DNA of 64,000 nt, taken from assembly GCF_963675165.1 (NCBI RefSeq), contig NC_087393.1, forward strand, positions 4,768,202 to 4,832,201, in the 5' to 3' direction. The DNA comes from Halichondria panicea. Taxonomy: Eukaryota > Porifera > Demospongiae > Suberitida > Halichondriidae. The translations under genes were made by a program, and so were the position numbers. This document shows, in pieces, positions 1-11,850 of this stretch; position 1 is the stretch's first letter; each line of letters starts with the position of its first letter. The notes beneath the pieces are model-generated. The model was not told where the DNA came from and searched no databases. It saw only the letters and a program-made list of their open reading frames with translations.

Positions 1-3000
1 CTGTATGAAGTAGCCATGAGGGTTCAACCAGCAGCTGCAGGATACAACAAACACACAGTGAATCCCCTAAATGTAGACTTAATGAAATAAGGACACCTCT
101 TATAACCAGCTCAACTGATAGAAGCACATTGAAAATAGACCCTTTGTGTAGGACATGTCAATAAACATAGAAAATCAGGACACAGAACACGGCACAATTC
201 AATTCCTTGCCGGCATGTACTCTAATCCTGGAGATTATATAACCTCTTGAGTGCACTCACACAGCTGTCTGTTGGGTGGTGGTCTCATTGTCTTGAGTGC
301 TGTTGGTCACTTGTACATAGCCATAGCCATAGTCTGCCTCAGGGTAAAGAGTAAAGCCCAGGGGAACACAGAGACCCATGTACAGCAGAGGGGCACCTGC
401 AAACACAAATAAAAGTGTTGTTGTAAATTTACGTATGCAGCAACATCGGCTATAGGAAGGTTTATTAAAGAACTTACCATAACTGAAAATTGTGAAGCCG
501 ATTATGTACTTCTTCTGATTTTTGACAAAGACTTTGACGAGGGCCACATACAAGACCACCCCCTCCATAAGCATCCACACGAAGGACACCAGGAACAAGT
601 AGTGCATGAGAACTGCTACCGTCCGACAACCAGGATCCACCACACTCCCTCCCCCGTGAGGGGTTACCCCACTCACAAACATCAGCTGTGCCAGAATTAG
701 ACTCACACACAAGTTGATGTGGATGTAGTTACGCATGCTCCAGAGAGACCTGCACAACACGAATAGCCGCATTCAAAGTCCAAGTTTTCTCTATTTGCTA
801 TAATTATGGCTAACACAAGAAGTTCAGCTAATTATTGGTTAGAAACCAAACACTATATTTATAACAGAACCTCTGTAAAGGAAGCTGTCTGGAAAAATAC
901 CAACCACATAGTTACCTTAGGTATACCAATGCTAGAATGGCTGCTAGCATGGCTAGCACAGAGAGTGATACACCAATGTAGCCAATCAGTCCCAGTACGA
1001 ATGCATCCACACCTCCCACTATTGGCTGAGAGCTGAGGAGAATGGCAAAGTTGGTGAGATGTGTGCACTCGCACACAGTGTGTGTGGAGTTAGAGAGACT
1101 GTCATTTCTCTCACAGCCAGTAGTATTCCATTTTCCATTGACTAACCGAGAGTCACTGCACGAAATAAAAATGTATTTATTGGCAGTAATTTAAATTGGT
1201 CAAACACTGAAATAATACAAGCAGCTTTCATGCAAAGTTGAAATGTCCTAAAAGTAAAGCACTCAACAGTACTACAACTGTTACCCACCTTCCTAGTTTG
1301 AACTCCCAGTAAACACACTTCATTTCACTGCTATCCTATATATAATAAGGAACAGAGAAACCACTTTCTATAATGAGCACATTGCATGGGGAGCCCATTT
1401 ATAGAGGGCCTATGGGGTAGTTCAATTTATACACACTTATATTGCAGTTGGTCTTTTTAGGGGTGGCCTCAAAGTGGGTTTCCACCGTAAGCTACAATGC
1501 TTCAGTTGTCCAGGAGGGAGGGGAAGGGAATACAGGGATCACCCCCTCTCTTTGTTAACACTAGCCTGGTTACCAGTTGAGCAGTTACAGCTAGAATACA
1601 CACACACACACACACAGTCAGCTTTATGTATCCTTGTGTAGCTACGCCTCGAGGCATAATACGATTGCAGTGTTATAAATAAATCGAACAAATTATGTTA
1701 TTAATTTTAGTAGTGCTGATAATTAAGCAAACATTCCACTGTAGCTGCTATCCATACCCACTGATACCACCAGCCTTCTTGTGCCCAGATATTTATATAT
1801 ATATAAGTTGGTTTCCACTGTATGTAGCTATACGTGTACAAATGCTTCAGTTATCCAGGAGGGAGCTAGGGGAAGGAGGGCTCACCCTCTCTCCTCGTTA
1901 TCACTAGCATAGTTACCAGCTTACCTGCGGCAACTGTGAGGAGTGTTTCAGTGTGACAATGACTAGCTGACTGAGCTGAATGTTGGCTGTGTCACAGATC
2001 TTGTCCCCACATTGCAGACTGGTGGAGACCACTGGAGATGCTAACACAGTGTCCCTTTCTCCCGGCAGAGTCCCGGGCAGCAGTCCACTCATGTTCCTGT
2101 AGTAGACTGAGGCCACAGTGACTGGTCCAGTTCCATTATCCATCATCCTCACTAACTCAGTGGGCACTCGGATGGAGCTGTTGGTTGTTTCAATACCAGT
2201 GAAGTATGAGTCATTGTTCCCATCTTGTTCTACCTCTTGGACTATCACTTCTGTAGAAGATTATTGCAAAACGTGCATATAGTAATGAACACACAACTAC
2301 ATACGGTACAATTGTATAAGAATCTCCGAAAGGTAAATGAGTTGTGATAGAATGTACATCGTAACGTTTCGCACAATAAACACCTCTCTAAACCATGCAT
2401 ACCGATATTAGATGTCCTAAGGCCATCTTCATTTAGAGCGAGCACATTAAATGCCAGCTGCTCAATGGTAGCAAGCAGTGTACTCCCGACAATGGCACTG
2501 GACTGTAGTGTGTGTGTGCATGAGTGGGCTTGTATGAGGAGGAGGGAGGTTGTACACTAAATATGTAAATGTTGCGGAATTATGTTAAATACACACATGA
2601 CATACCTGATTAGTGTTCAGTGCTTGTTCCAGCAAGTCATCACTCACTTCCAAAACATCCTACAGTAAATGCTTGCAATGGCATTCAGTGGTTGACACAT
2701 CATCTGTATAATACTCACCTGACCAAACTGTTGGCTGTCATTGATACTTCTTGCCCGATTTACCATGTCACTGAGGAGATATATAACAGCTCTCCGGTCA
2801 ACTTTTGGACCATTTCTCACCACCAAGTCTCGCAGAGAAGTAGCTGCTTGACCAGGAGGCTAATTGGGGTTTACATAATTATAAGGGTATGTAAGGCATG
2901 AGAGTAACAATTCCCACAAGATTAGAATGTGACTTACTTTTTGCTTGATGGCTCTCAATTCTTCACTTCCATTTATCTAAGGTAGATGACAATGAAAAAA

Positions 3001-4758
3001 CATGCAAATTTCTCATTGTACTTACAATGCTTGAAACATTTGAGATAGCAGATTCCAGTTCTTTGGTCAAGGATAAATCAATGCTGGAAGTAGCTGGAGC
3101 TGTTGGTGTTGAGGCCACTTGAATGGAGCTTGTAGAGGACCCTCGGACAGATGTGCTTGCAGAAGATACTCCAGTAGGACTTGGACTATGGGAAATAGTT
3201 GACATTATCTCTAATTCTTTGCCCATTGAAGTAGCAGATGTTATACTAATCTTCAGTTCTGGTTGTGCTGTAGTTGACTGATTGCCTGGAACTGGTACCA
3301 AGATTGATGGTTGAGTGATGTTCAGTGGGACTGTAGTTGCTATGCGACTAGCCTTTGTCATTATTCTTTCACAGCCGAAGGTTGTACATTTGAGACCAAA
3401 CATTATCTTGTACATGTGATCATTAGAGCCACCAGAGCAGTCAGTAGATACGCCACCATTTCTGATCTCTTTAATTGAGCTGTACGTATATGTATGAGTG
3501 TATCAGAATCATTAATAGTCAAAATACCTCAAATTTCCCTCATCAAATCCATCCTCCAGTAGACTGATGCTGGTTTCATTCACAATCAAGCTAATAGACA
3601 CATTGTCCAATGTTACTACGTCTCTTTTCTTATCTGTTTTTAAGTTAACGTATTGCAGCCATCTTATCTGCAGTCCATCTCTGAGATAGTCATCTCCGCA
3701 CACACTTATCCTGAATGACTGAACTCCACTACAATTATAGTAAGGAACATCATAGTCTCTGATTCGGATCTTACTAGGGTTATTAGTGAATAATATATTG
3801 TGGTATGCTAGAGGAATCCAAGTGCCGTCTCTGTCCCAGTTGCCTAGTGATACCTCTATACCCTCATTATTGTTGTCAATCGGGTCACAGCCATCTGGGG
3901 TTAAATCCAGCACATATGACAGCTCTCTGTGTAAGAGAACATACTGTAAAGTTACGCACAGTGATAGACGTGCAGAAGAACACAAACTCACATTCTTGGG
4001 TTACTGGTTTCGCAATTCATCGGTGGTGGTTGCTTATCAACAAGAGCTGAACCATCGACTACCTTTGAACATTTGCCATTATTCAGCCCAACAGGGCGAA
4101 ACACCACACCCCTTGGTTCCCCTGCGCTACCTCCACAGAATTGTAGAGTACCAGCTCCATTTCTTGTGAGTTGACTGTCGTTGCATCTGCTTTCTCTACA
4201 TTCAATACATTTGTAAGTATAACATCAAGATAATGCTATTGACTCACTCAGTAAGGTCAACATTGCCATCAAATGTAACCAGTAGTTTACTGATTTCCCA
4301 GCAGTTGCACAATCCACCGCCATGTTCTGGCTGTACTATTCTCAGCTGCACAGCATCAACGTTGTCTTGACCAGAACTTCGTAGAGTATGTCCAGTTACA
4401 CTATAGTCAGCATCTGAAGATAATATGTATACATGTTCGGTATAGAAAATACAATGAAAAAATATATAAAGCAAGATTTACAAGTAATCATCGTCCTAAG
4501 AGTACTCCACTGGCCAGGCATCAATAATTCATTGTCTCCAGCTGACTCATCATGATCATCCGACCCGACCCACTCCAGCCATCGATACTCCACTCTAACA
4601 AATGCAGGACCAGGGTAAGTCAGCCCAGTGCTACAGTTGAGGGGTGAGTTAGTCACGAGAGTTACATTGAGTGAGAAGTTAGAACATCTTGCTCCTTGAG
4701 AGAACAGTACAATACTGCAAGCCAGCACTAACACTACAAGTTGTCTCTTAGTCTGCAT
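1..4758 (-). CDS. Adhesion G-protein-coupled receptor (GAIN/GPS plus 7TM), 3' end outside window
   Basis: A multi-exon receptor gene. The start at 4758 opens a signal peptide (KRQLVVLVLACSIVLF). Ectodomain exons follow (about 4415-4252, 4190-4000, 3930-3525, 3480-3030), the last rich in Ser/Thr/Pro like a mucin-type stalk. Small GAIN-domain exons lie at about 2850-2720, 2658-2608, 2507-2404 and 2252-1925. The exon at about 1160-919 carries the GPS: Cys-Trp spacing, then CECTHLTNFAIL, so the cleavage triad HLT is intact, followed by TM1. Exon 772-251 holds TM2-TM4. Exon 34-1 reads CWLNPHGYFIQ, the conserved extracellular-loop-2 cysteine-tryptophan, joined in frame to TAV at 251. TM5-7 lie beyond position 1. 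The exon at 3930-3525 faintly recalls reelin-type jelly-roll repeats, which is unproven. The family couples adhesion to G proteins; the ligand is unknown. Confidence 0.9.
1478..1925. repeat. Duplicated segment in receptor intron
   Basis: Two related stretches of about 110 bp (1478-1585 and 1809-1925) share the order TTTCCAC, TGCTTCAGTT, TCCAGGAGGGAG and TCACTAGC, with small differences. The second copy runs into the 3' splice side of the exon at 1925. A short (CA)n tract lies between them at about 1599-1616. This looks like an intronic tandem duplication with no coding content. Confidence 0.6.
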
Positions 4759-5379
4759 TGCTACTCTGAACTACAGTACAGCTACACGGAATAGTTTAAT
4801 GACTTTCTTTAAATGCTCACTTCTATCTCTGGAGAATTCTATAAATAAATAACTTCCAAATAGTTTAAATAGGGAAACACTTCACCTGCACACATATACA
4901 GTTGCAAACAAAATAACAATTAAGCTGAATGCAAGTGAGTAGTCGGCCAAAGATGATTAGATATAATTTAATGTCGAGGTACATGTAATAGTTGTGACAC
5001 ATGCATGAGTTCCACATTGGATATATTGGCCGAGTAGTGACGTAAGCTCTCACTGTGATCAGCGTGCGACACCAGGCACTCAGTGTAAAAACCCTCACAG
5101 TAATGATAGGCACAATAGACCAGTTGATATGCAAAACTCACCAAACTATAACATACTGCCACAGTCTTCATTTTGTATTAAGTCATCACTCCCCTTTATT
5201 CCTACATGTATACTAGACCTAGATCTATTCCAGACGGATGCTTTATTAACCCTTAGTCTCACGGGCCATACTCCACAATCTGATACTGGTAGTATCAGAT
5301 TGTGGAGTATGGCCCGTGAGATTAATTAACCTGTCTGAGAGCATAATTCAACTCTAAAGGAGACACTCATTACCTCAAC
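4759..5379. promoter_or_regulatory. Divergent promoter interval: adhesion GPCR / sulfotransferase
   Basis: This 621-bp spacer separates the minus-strand receptor start (4758) from the plus-strand sulfotransferase start (5380). No conserved coding frame is seen; small frames in it are short and lack domains. It contains the long hairpin at 5253-5325, close to the sulfotransferase start and possibly in its 5' UTR. Confidence 0.5.
5253..5325. repeat. Long near-perfect hairpin upstream of sulfotransferase
   Basis: Arms of 35 bp (5253-5287 and 5291-5325) match with one mismatch around a 3-nt GGT loop; the core is GGGCCATACTCCAC against GTGGAGTATGGCCC. It ends about 55 nt before the ATG at 5380. 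If transcribed it would form a very stable stem in the 5' leader. It has no MITE-like interior, so it looks like an inverted duplication or a tiny foldback. Confidence 0.9.
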
Positions 5380-6960
5380 ATGGTGGTTACAAGACTGAGA
5401 AGAAGGTCTACTCTATTGCTAGGTACAGGTATCTTCTTTACACTATTTATGCTTGGCTATCTGACACTGAGAGAGGATCAAGATCAACTGCAAAGAAACA
5501 ATATCATTAAAAGTGGTTTCATTAATGAGGACCGCAGTGCACGATATTCAAAAGCCGATGAAAATGAACCTTCTGGAGTTAACAAAGTTCTCAAAAATAC
5601 TATAAAATGTCTTGATATCACAAACATGGCTCAAACTGTGAACAAACGATCACTGGCATTGAAAAATGCTCAATATTTGTACGAGGAATACCGGACAATA
5701 ATTCCCACACACTTTCTAAGCAACGTCTCTAATCACTGTTGGAGAATGCATTTCGATGTGATGTCCTCTGATAACAGCTTTCATGGTCATCTTGGTCCCG
5801 TCAAATTAACTGGGGGTCTTCTACAAGGACCAAAATCGTTGAGAGGTCCGTTGCAAGTACTGCAATCTCGGCCATTTAATGGAGAGTTTTCAACGGACTT
5901 GGTTTGTCTTCCAAGCGTCTTCTTGATCGGATTTCCCAAATGTGGATCAACGTATTTTTGGTGTTTTTTGAAGACCTTGCTCAGATCTGCCACAGATACT
6001 AGTATGCAGTCTCCGATTGAGATCGAAAAAGAGCCTCACTTTTGGGTGAAAGGTGCTGCAAACGTAACTCGATACATAAAAACTCCGAGAGCCAAAGATA
6101 TCGGTGAATACTTACTAAATTTTCTGCATGGCTTAAAGAAACTCAGGGAAACTGCTGGCTCCTTTAATGTTCCCTTTGTTGATGGATCTCCCAATACCAT
6201 ATTCAACTGGCCCAGATTTGATCAGCAGCATCCACCTGACGTCAATTACTGTATCGTTCCGTCAGTTTTACCCGAACTGTTGCCAGGATCAAAATTTGTT
6301 GTAGTCATGCGGAATCCGCTTCACATGCTGTATTCTTCATTCTGGTTCTCCTGTACCGGATTGGGACACACTCTGACCAGAGAAGTGCAGGAGAAAGCAC
6401 CGACAATATTCCATCAAAGAGCCAAGTCTAAAATCGATCGATTTCTGAACTGCATGGTGGACGAACAGCACCCACGACCATGCTCTATTGAGGACAAAGA
6501 TTCTTATAGTGTGTGTATTCGACAAAGGCTGCATTTGCTAGACACTTGTGTGGTGGACATAACATACATTGAGTTTGAGGACCCCCTACCAGAGTGTGGA
6601 AAAGCAAGGATTGATACCGTTCTATACTTCTCTCACATTCGCAAATGGTTGAGTATTGTTCCAAGATCTAGCATGTTTTTTCTAAGCCTGGAGAAACTTA
6701 TTGCAGAACCAAAAACTGTTGCATCTGAATTGTTGACCTTTTTGGGATATTTTCCAAGCAAAAATATTCTCAAACGGTTGGAGGTTGCCGATTCTTTGTG
6801 TTTGAGTTCGGAAAATGTGCAGAAGATTATTGATTACAAACGAGACCCCAAGCTCACAATGAAGGAAGACACTACAGATATGTTGCAGACATTTTTTGAA
6901 CCTTTTAATTCATTATTATCTGATCTGTTACATGATTCTGCATTTAATAATTATTGGTGA
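5380..6960 (+). CDS. Golgi-type carbohydrate sulfotransferase (CHST15-like), single exon
   Basis: A 526-residue type II membrane protein: short basic cytoplasmic tail (VTRLRRRST), one membrane anchor at about residues 11-27, then a lumenal sulfotransferase domain. The PAPS 5'-phosphosulfate loop is FPKCGSTYFW at about 185-194 and the 3'-phosphate motif is MRNPLHMLYSSFW at about 310-322. Length and the FPKCGST form fit the CHST15 (GalNAc4S-6ST)/heparan 2-O-type group, which transfer sulfate from PAPS to glycans in the Golgi; the exact substrate cannot be read from sequence. The frame is uninterrupted and intronless among intron-rich neighbours. The start is the first ATG before the anchor and follows a 5' hairpin. 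It sits head-to-head with the adhesion GPCR. Confidence 0.85.
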   Translation: MVVTRLRRRSTLLLGTGIFFTLFMLGYLTLREDQDQLQRNNIIKSGFINEDRSARYSKADENEPSGVNKVLKNTIKCLDITNMAQTVNKRSLALKNAQYLYEEYRTIIPTHFLSNVSNHCWRMHFDVMSSDNSFHGHLGPVKLTGGLLQGPKSLRGPLQVLQSRPFNGEFSTDLVCLPSVFLIGFPKCGSTYFWCFLKTLLRSATDTSMQSPIEIEKEPHFWVKGAANVTRYIKTPRAKDIGEYLLNFLHGLKKLRETAGSFNVPFVDGSPNTIFNWPRFDQQHPPDVNYCIVPSVLPELLPGSKFVVVMRNPLHMLYSSFWFSCTGLGHTLTREVQEKAPTIFHQRAKSKIDRFLNCMVDEQHPRPCSIEDKDSYSVCIRQRLHLLDTCVVDITYIEFEDPLPECGKARIDTVLYFSHIRKWLSIVPRSSMFFLSLEKLIAEPKTVASELLTFLGYFPSKNILKRLEVADSLCLSSENVQKIIDYKRDPKLTMKEDTTDMLQTFFEPFNSLLSDLLHDSAFNNYW

Positions 6961-7140
6961 GAATAAATTTTAATGTGGTAGGCATAATTATGACATCACA
7001 CACAATTAGCGGCTCGACCCCGAGGTATCAGTTGTGGCAGCCGCCGCCTTCATTGGGAGGGCGGCGAAGTTATGATTGCTGTCACATGTGTGGCCTGGAA
7101 TCGAGGCTATATCTATGACGTAGCTATATTAAACCAGAAG

Positions 7141-7940
7141 ATGTCGTCCACTGGTACTGGTGCAAGCTCTGCTCCTTGTGTGCACAGTTTCTACTTCCTT
7201 CAAGACGCTCTACTACCAGACTTTCTAACGTCAAGATCAGGAGATACTCGTGGCCCAAGCATGGAGACCTTGCTCACAAGAATCTCACAATATGCAACCG
7301 AGAACCCAGCCAAATTTATTGCACTTTCCAGTTTCTTTGTTCTCGGTGGAGTGCCTATTATTGGTTTTCTGGCTTATGCTGTGGCTACTATCGTAGCTAG
7401 CCTCATTGGAGCAGTTGTGTTGGAGCTCATTCTGTTAGGAATTGGGATAACTGGCCTCGTATTTGTACTCCTCTTTGTGACATGCATATCGTTGTGTGCT
7501 ACGTCTATCTTCATGGCCGTCTACTATAGCTATCAGGTGGCCAGCAAAACATGGAGTAAGAGTAAGAGATCCCTCGCTTGGCCTGTTCGACGTCCCCCCA
7601 ATACAGTAACTGACCAAAACGACGAAACACAATCGAACACCGAACAATCTGAAGAGACATTTGACAAAACAAAGTAAGGTGAGTTCTTTGTGTGAATACC
7701 GCCATTAACATTGCCTCCTTTTGTCACTGATATTGCTTTGTTTTTCTCTGTAGGCCCAATTCTGATCTTGGCCACATGGCACAATCATTCGCAAGAGCCA
7801 CACAGAGCAATCACAATCACCTGTCCCACACACATGACTTTTTACGAACAGCAATTATGACTTTGTTTCTGTCTACCTCAATCTTTGCAATGTCTATTTT
7901 TGTGATTTTTACCGGCTATTTTGTCGTGCACTTTACATGA
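7141..7940 (+). CDS. Promethin/LDAF1-like lipid-droplet assembly protein (2 exons)
   Basis: Exon 1 is 7141-7673. I choose ATG 7141 (AAGATGTCG context) over the in-frame 7072. Exon 2 is 7754-7940, joined through GTAAGG...TGTAG; the splice turns the apparent stop at 7675 into an open frame reading KPNSDLGHM. The protein has a polar N-terminus, the segment ENPAKFIALSSFFVLGG, and a dense hydrophobic hairpin of several membrane helices in the pattern of promethin (TMEM159/LDAF1), which partners seipin at ER sites of lipid-droplet formation. The second exon adds a polar linker and another hydrophobic stretch (AIMTLFLSTSIFAMSIFVIF), an extension I do not know in vertebrate promethin. Assignment rests on hydrophobic pattern and a few residues. 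Confidence 0.7.
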
Positions 7941-8034
7941 CGTACACATGTGCACATGCATAATCAACACATGTCTAACTGTAATCATTATAAATGTAAA
8001 ATCATAAATCGTACAGAATAATGTGATATTGATA

Positions 8035-11000
8035 TTAAGTAACTACAGCTGATTCGCTATGCATGAGTGAGTATCGGCTAATAAAATCAGACGTGAGTTC
8101 GGGTTTCAGTTCCTTGATAGCCTTCCAATGCAGCTGGCCGACATTCTCTACTAGGCCTCCGGGGAAGCGCAGCTCCATCTCTATATAGCCAAGCCACAGA
8201 CCTGAACATGAATGAAGACACAACAATTAATGTATTAATAGCGTACTATTACGCAAGGTACAAGGTTGACAGGTGTACAACACATGGTTTGCTCTGTGGT
8301 CACAATGAGCTAGATTTTCCCTCAATGATAACGATCCACAGACTAGAAGTGATGTATTATTACTGCACTGGTGCTATACTAGCCTAATTAACCTGAGCAT
8401 GTCCATGCATGCATATAAAGCTGGGAAAGTTAAACTCACGCGATCTAATACTTAGTGGCAAACATAAGTAAAAGAGTGCGGGATAGCGGGGGAGACAGTG
8501 GGGGATAGTGGAAGAATGGAAAATATTGGAGAGAATGAAGAGAGAGTGAACACACATACCTGGGTGAGAGGATCCATAATCGGCTAACGCCCTTTGATAA
8601 AGCTCCCGCAAATGTTTGAGACTCTGTCCGTCTGACCTCTCCAGCAAACCCCTCCTCTCAAGATGGATGCAGCGCTCGTACAGACAGTGGGGGACAGGCT
8701 GCCTCTCAGATAGTAGACTACACAGGGAAGAACAAAATGGTGATGAGGAGGAAGAACAAAATGACCGGGTGAAAGGAAACTATGCATGGAAAGTTTGCAG
8801 AGACATCGTATACCAGGACCACATAATTAGAAACAGAACATTCTTAGCCTATAAGCACATCATTATTGTAGCACTATCAAAACTGAAAATCAGACGTTCG
8901 CAACACAAATTAATGATAACCTCTTAAACTTAGCTACGAAAAACAGGCCTGATTTTGAAAAAACACCCCAATAATTATAAATAGCCCACGTTTTTTTCAG
9001 AAAATGGACAACTTGGACCTGAAATATATATTACACGTCCGTACCTCTTGTACGCGTTCCTTGTTTTCTTGACTCCTCCCACACTATATGACCATTCCAA
9101 ATAGCGTACACTCATAGCCTCGTACACAGCAGCCACACCACTGGCCACACCCCCCTGGAGGAGGACGTGTTGCTGTGTGCACAGTACCAATAGCAATTAC
9201 AAACCTTGAATAACGACTCAATTTCTTTTTCTTTTATCTCATTCTCAAGTGCATGGTTGACCCAGAACTCCCATATTGGTAAGGTGTGCTGGGGCGGGGA
9301 AAAGAGGATAGATTCAATCTATGATAAGCTTCATCAAGAGTTTGTTGAACTTTAATTTTGGCTTCCTATATTGAATTCATTAATGGGAAGTACATGTATG
9401 CACATATGCGTGAGATGTTCGATTGCAAGAGTTCAGTTGTTCACAGGAACCATCATACTGTAATTGGAATACTGTTACCATTTTCCACATATGTTCAATC
9501 GCTAGCTATACACACGAGTGGTAGGTGTGTCTGTCCAGATCGATGTAATATACCTGTTTGTCAACTTGATCTAGTGCCTGTCGACACAACTGCCCCACTT
9601 TCTCCGAGCAGCTGGAGAGTCTTGCAATCCAGAGGGGGAGGGAAGAGGGGTAAGCCCCTGTCCCTAGCTCACTAATGGATGCAGCCTCTCGACTCAGACC
9701 CAGTGTCAGCATAGTGTCTATATACTCCTTATACTTGGCCTCAGAGAGATGGCCATTTAGAGAGGCTTGCTTGAATGCAGTCAGCATTCGACGAACAGCC
9801 TGAAACAGAAATGCGTGGTGTGTGTAGACCATCACGAGGGAAGCAAATGGAATTTACTGATAGCAAATGAATCAGACAGATAACGCGCAAAAATGCTAGA
9901 CAAATTGATTAGAATGTTCACTATTACACAGTGGATACGGTAAAGTATGTATTATACAGATTTTTGCTATTTGGATTCAGCAGAAATGTTCGTGTTTCAA
10001 TGCCAGGAAACCAAACCCAAATACCAGTGCATGGGAGTTTATCCCAGTTTTAATATTTCCGCGTTAACTGCTCTGCCCTCGAAAAACGCGAAAATTTCCC
10101 GCTATACGGTATATCCTCAGGCTAAAGGTGTAGTTGTACAGTATGAGCTAACACACGTCTCACTTGTACACATGTGTGTAGTACCTTCTTCCTAAGACTG
10201 CTGGGTGCATTGTCGACCCTCTCTCTGCACCAATGGAGGTAGCCGTCCCAGTGCTGCATGACCAGGGATTGGTCATCACCCGCCCTTGCTATTCCCTCTT
10301 GAAACAACTCCTCTGTTTGTCTCTCCATCTTCTCAGTCTGAGCATCTGAAAACAAAAAGGGCCAGACAGGATATTAGACTAAATAAACAATGTCCATAAA
10401 TAAGAATCTAGCCAAGAATCTAGCCAAGTGTCAATAGGTGCAGACTAGCAAGCTTCCCAAGCATGTAAATGAAGAATCAAAAGCTATAATTATGTAGCAA
10501 AGGTTAAGAACTCCGACAAGAATGTTCATTTATAAGTGACCCTGGTATTCCTCCTCTGCTCCTGATACTCACCTGTCAGTGGGTTATCTAGCCCCTCCCA
10601 TTGTCTCCTGGCCAGCGCCTGCCAGACTAGGGGGTGGGTGGGGAAAGTCCCCTCGACACTGCGCACACACACACACAATACAGTCAGGTTAAAGATCGGT
10701 CTAAGAATGTTTTATCGCTCACTCTTTGTATACTTGATCCTGCAGAGAGTTGGTGTCATGAAAGAGTAGAACAACAGGCAGGAAAGAGAGCCGGAACTCA
10801 ACATCAACTGTAGAACAAGACACAAACAACGTTGAAAGCAGCCAACATACACATCATAGAGAGAGATTCAACAAGGATGTGTACCACAAACAGTTCACCA
10901 TTGAAAGAAACTAAAGGAGAAAGTCGAAACTGACAAGTGGTTATTCGTATTCCATTTGCAAAATGTATGCTATATAATAAAGAAAGAGAAAGAGTTGGAA

Positions 11001-11812
11001 ATAGTGGGGAAGATAATATGCATCGGGAAAATCAGTTTTCATGTTGGATACAAATATAGCAGACAAAATAATGATAAATGAGACGCTGTTCGTGTATGTA
11101 CATAACGCACGCTGAATGTTAGTGACTGCCTGCTGATAGACCAATGAGGCGGCCTTGTTGGACAGGAACTGGTCGGAGGAAGGCTCCTCACTCTCAGCCA
11201 TGTCCACCCCCAGCACAGCACGCCTCTTCTTCACCTGGGAGAGTCGGGAAGAAAGGGAGAGAGAAAGTGGGGGAGATACAGCGTGAAACGTGGGGATGGA
11301 CGACACCACGACACAAATAAAGGAGATGAAGGGACATCATTGTACCTACATGTACCATACCACTGTAACAGCTAACTAATAATACACCTATGGAAAGAAT
11401 TTGTGTGGCTAAAATTCATGCAATGGTTACAGCTGGCTCTACTCCTGTCAGTCCTGTGCCACCATCGGGCACAGGGATACGATTGCCTACCGTATTAAGC
11501 ACAGACTACTGATTAAGTGATCCTAATACTGGCAACTCTACACATACCTTGTCTGTGTGCAGCAGCTCCATTCTAAAGTACTAGAAGAGAGAAAGAAAAC
11601 ACAATAAAGATAGAGCACACACTATATAGGAGCTAGTAGCCCTCACTTCAATCCAGAGGTGTTTGGATTGGGGGTTGGTTCGCAGTCCTTGCTGAAGGAG
11701 GGATCTCGCAGATGACATATCCTTCATATCCTCAAACTCAAACTTGGCAGCCATTACCCATAGACCTGTGTGAAAGTATTGGAAAGTATATGTGTTGGGT
11801 GGTTTAAATTGG

Positions 11813-11850
<38 letters not shown>

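Noticed and set aside
7072-7140. Upstream in-frame start for the promethin-like gene
   Set aside because: The extension lacks promethin similarity, and the ATG at 7141 has better context.
8616-8927. Plus-strand frame of 103 residues
   Set aside because: Antisense shadow of UTP6 exons with no domain.
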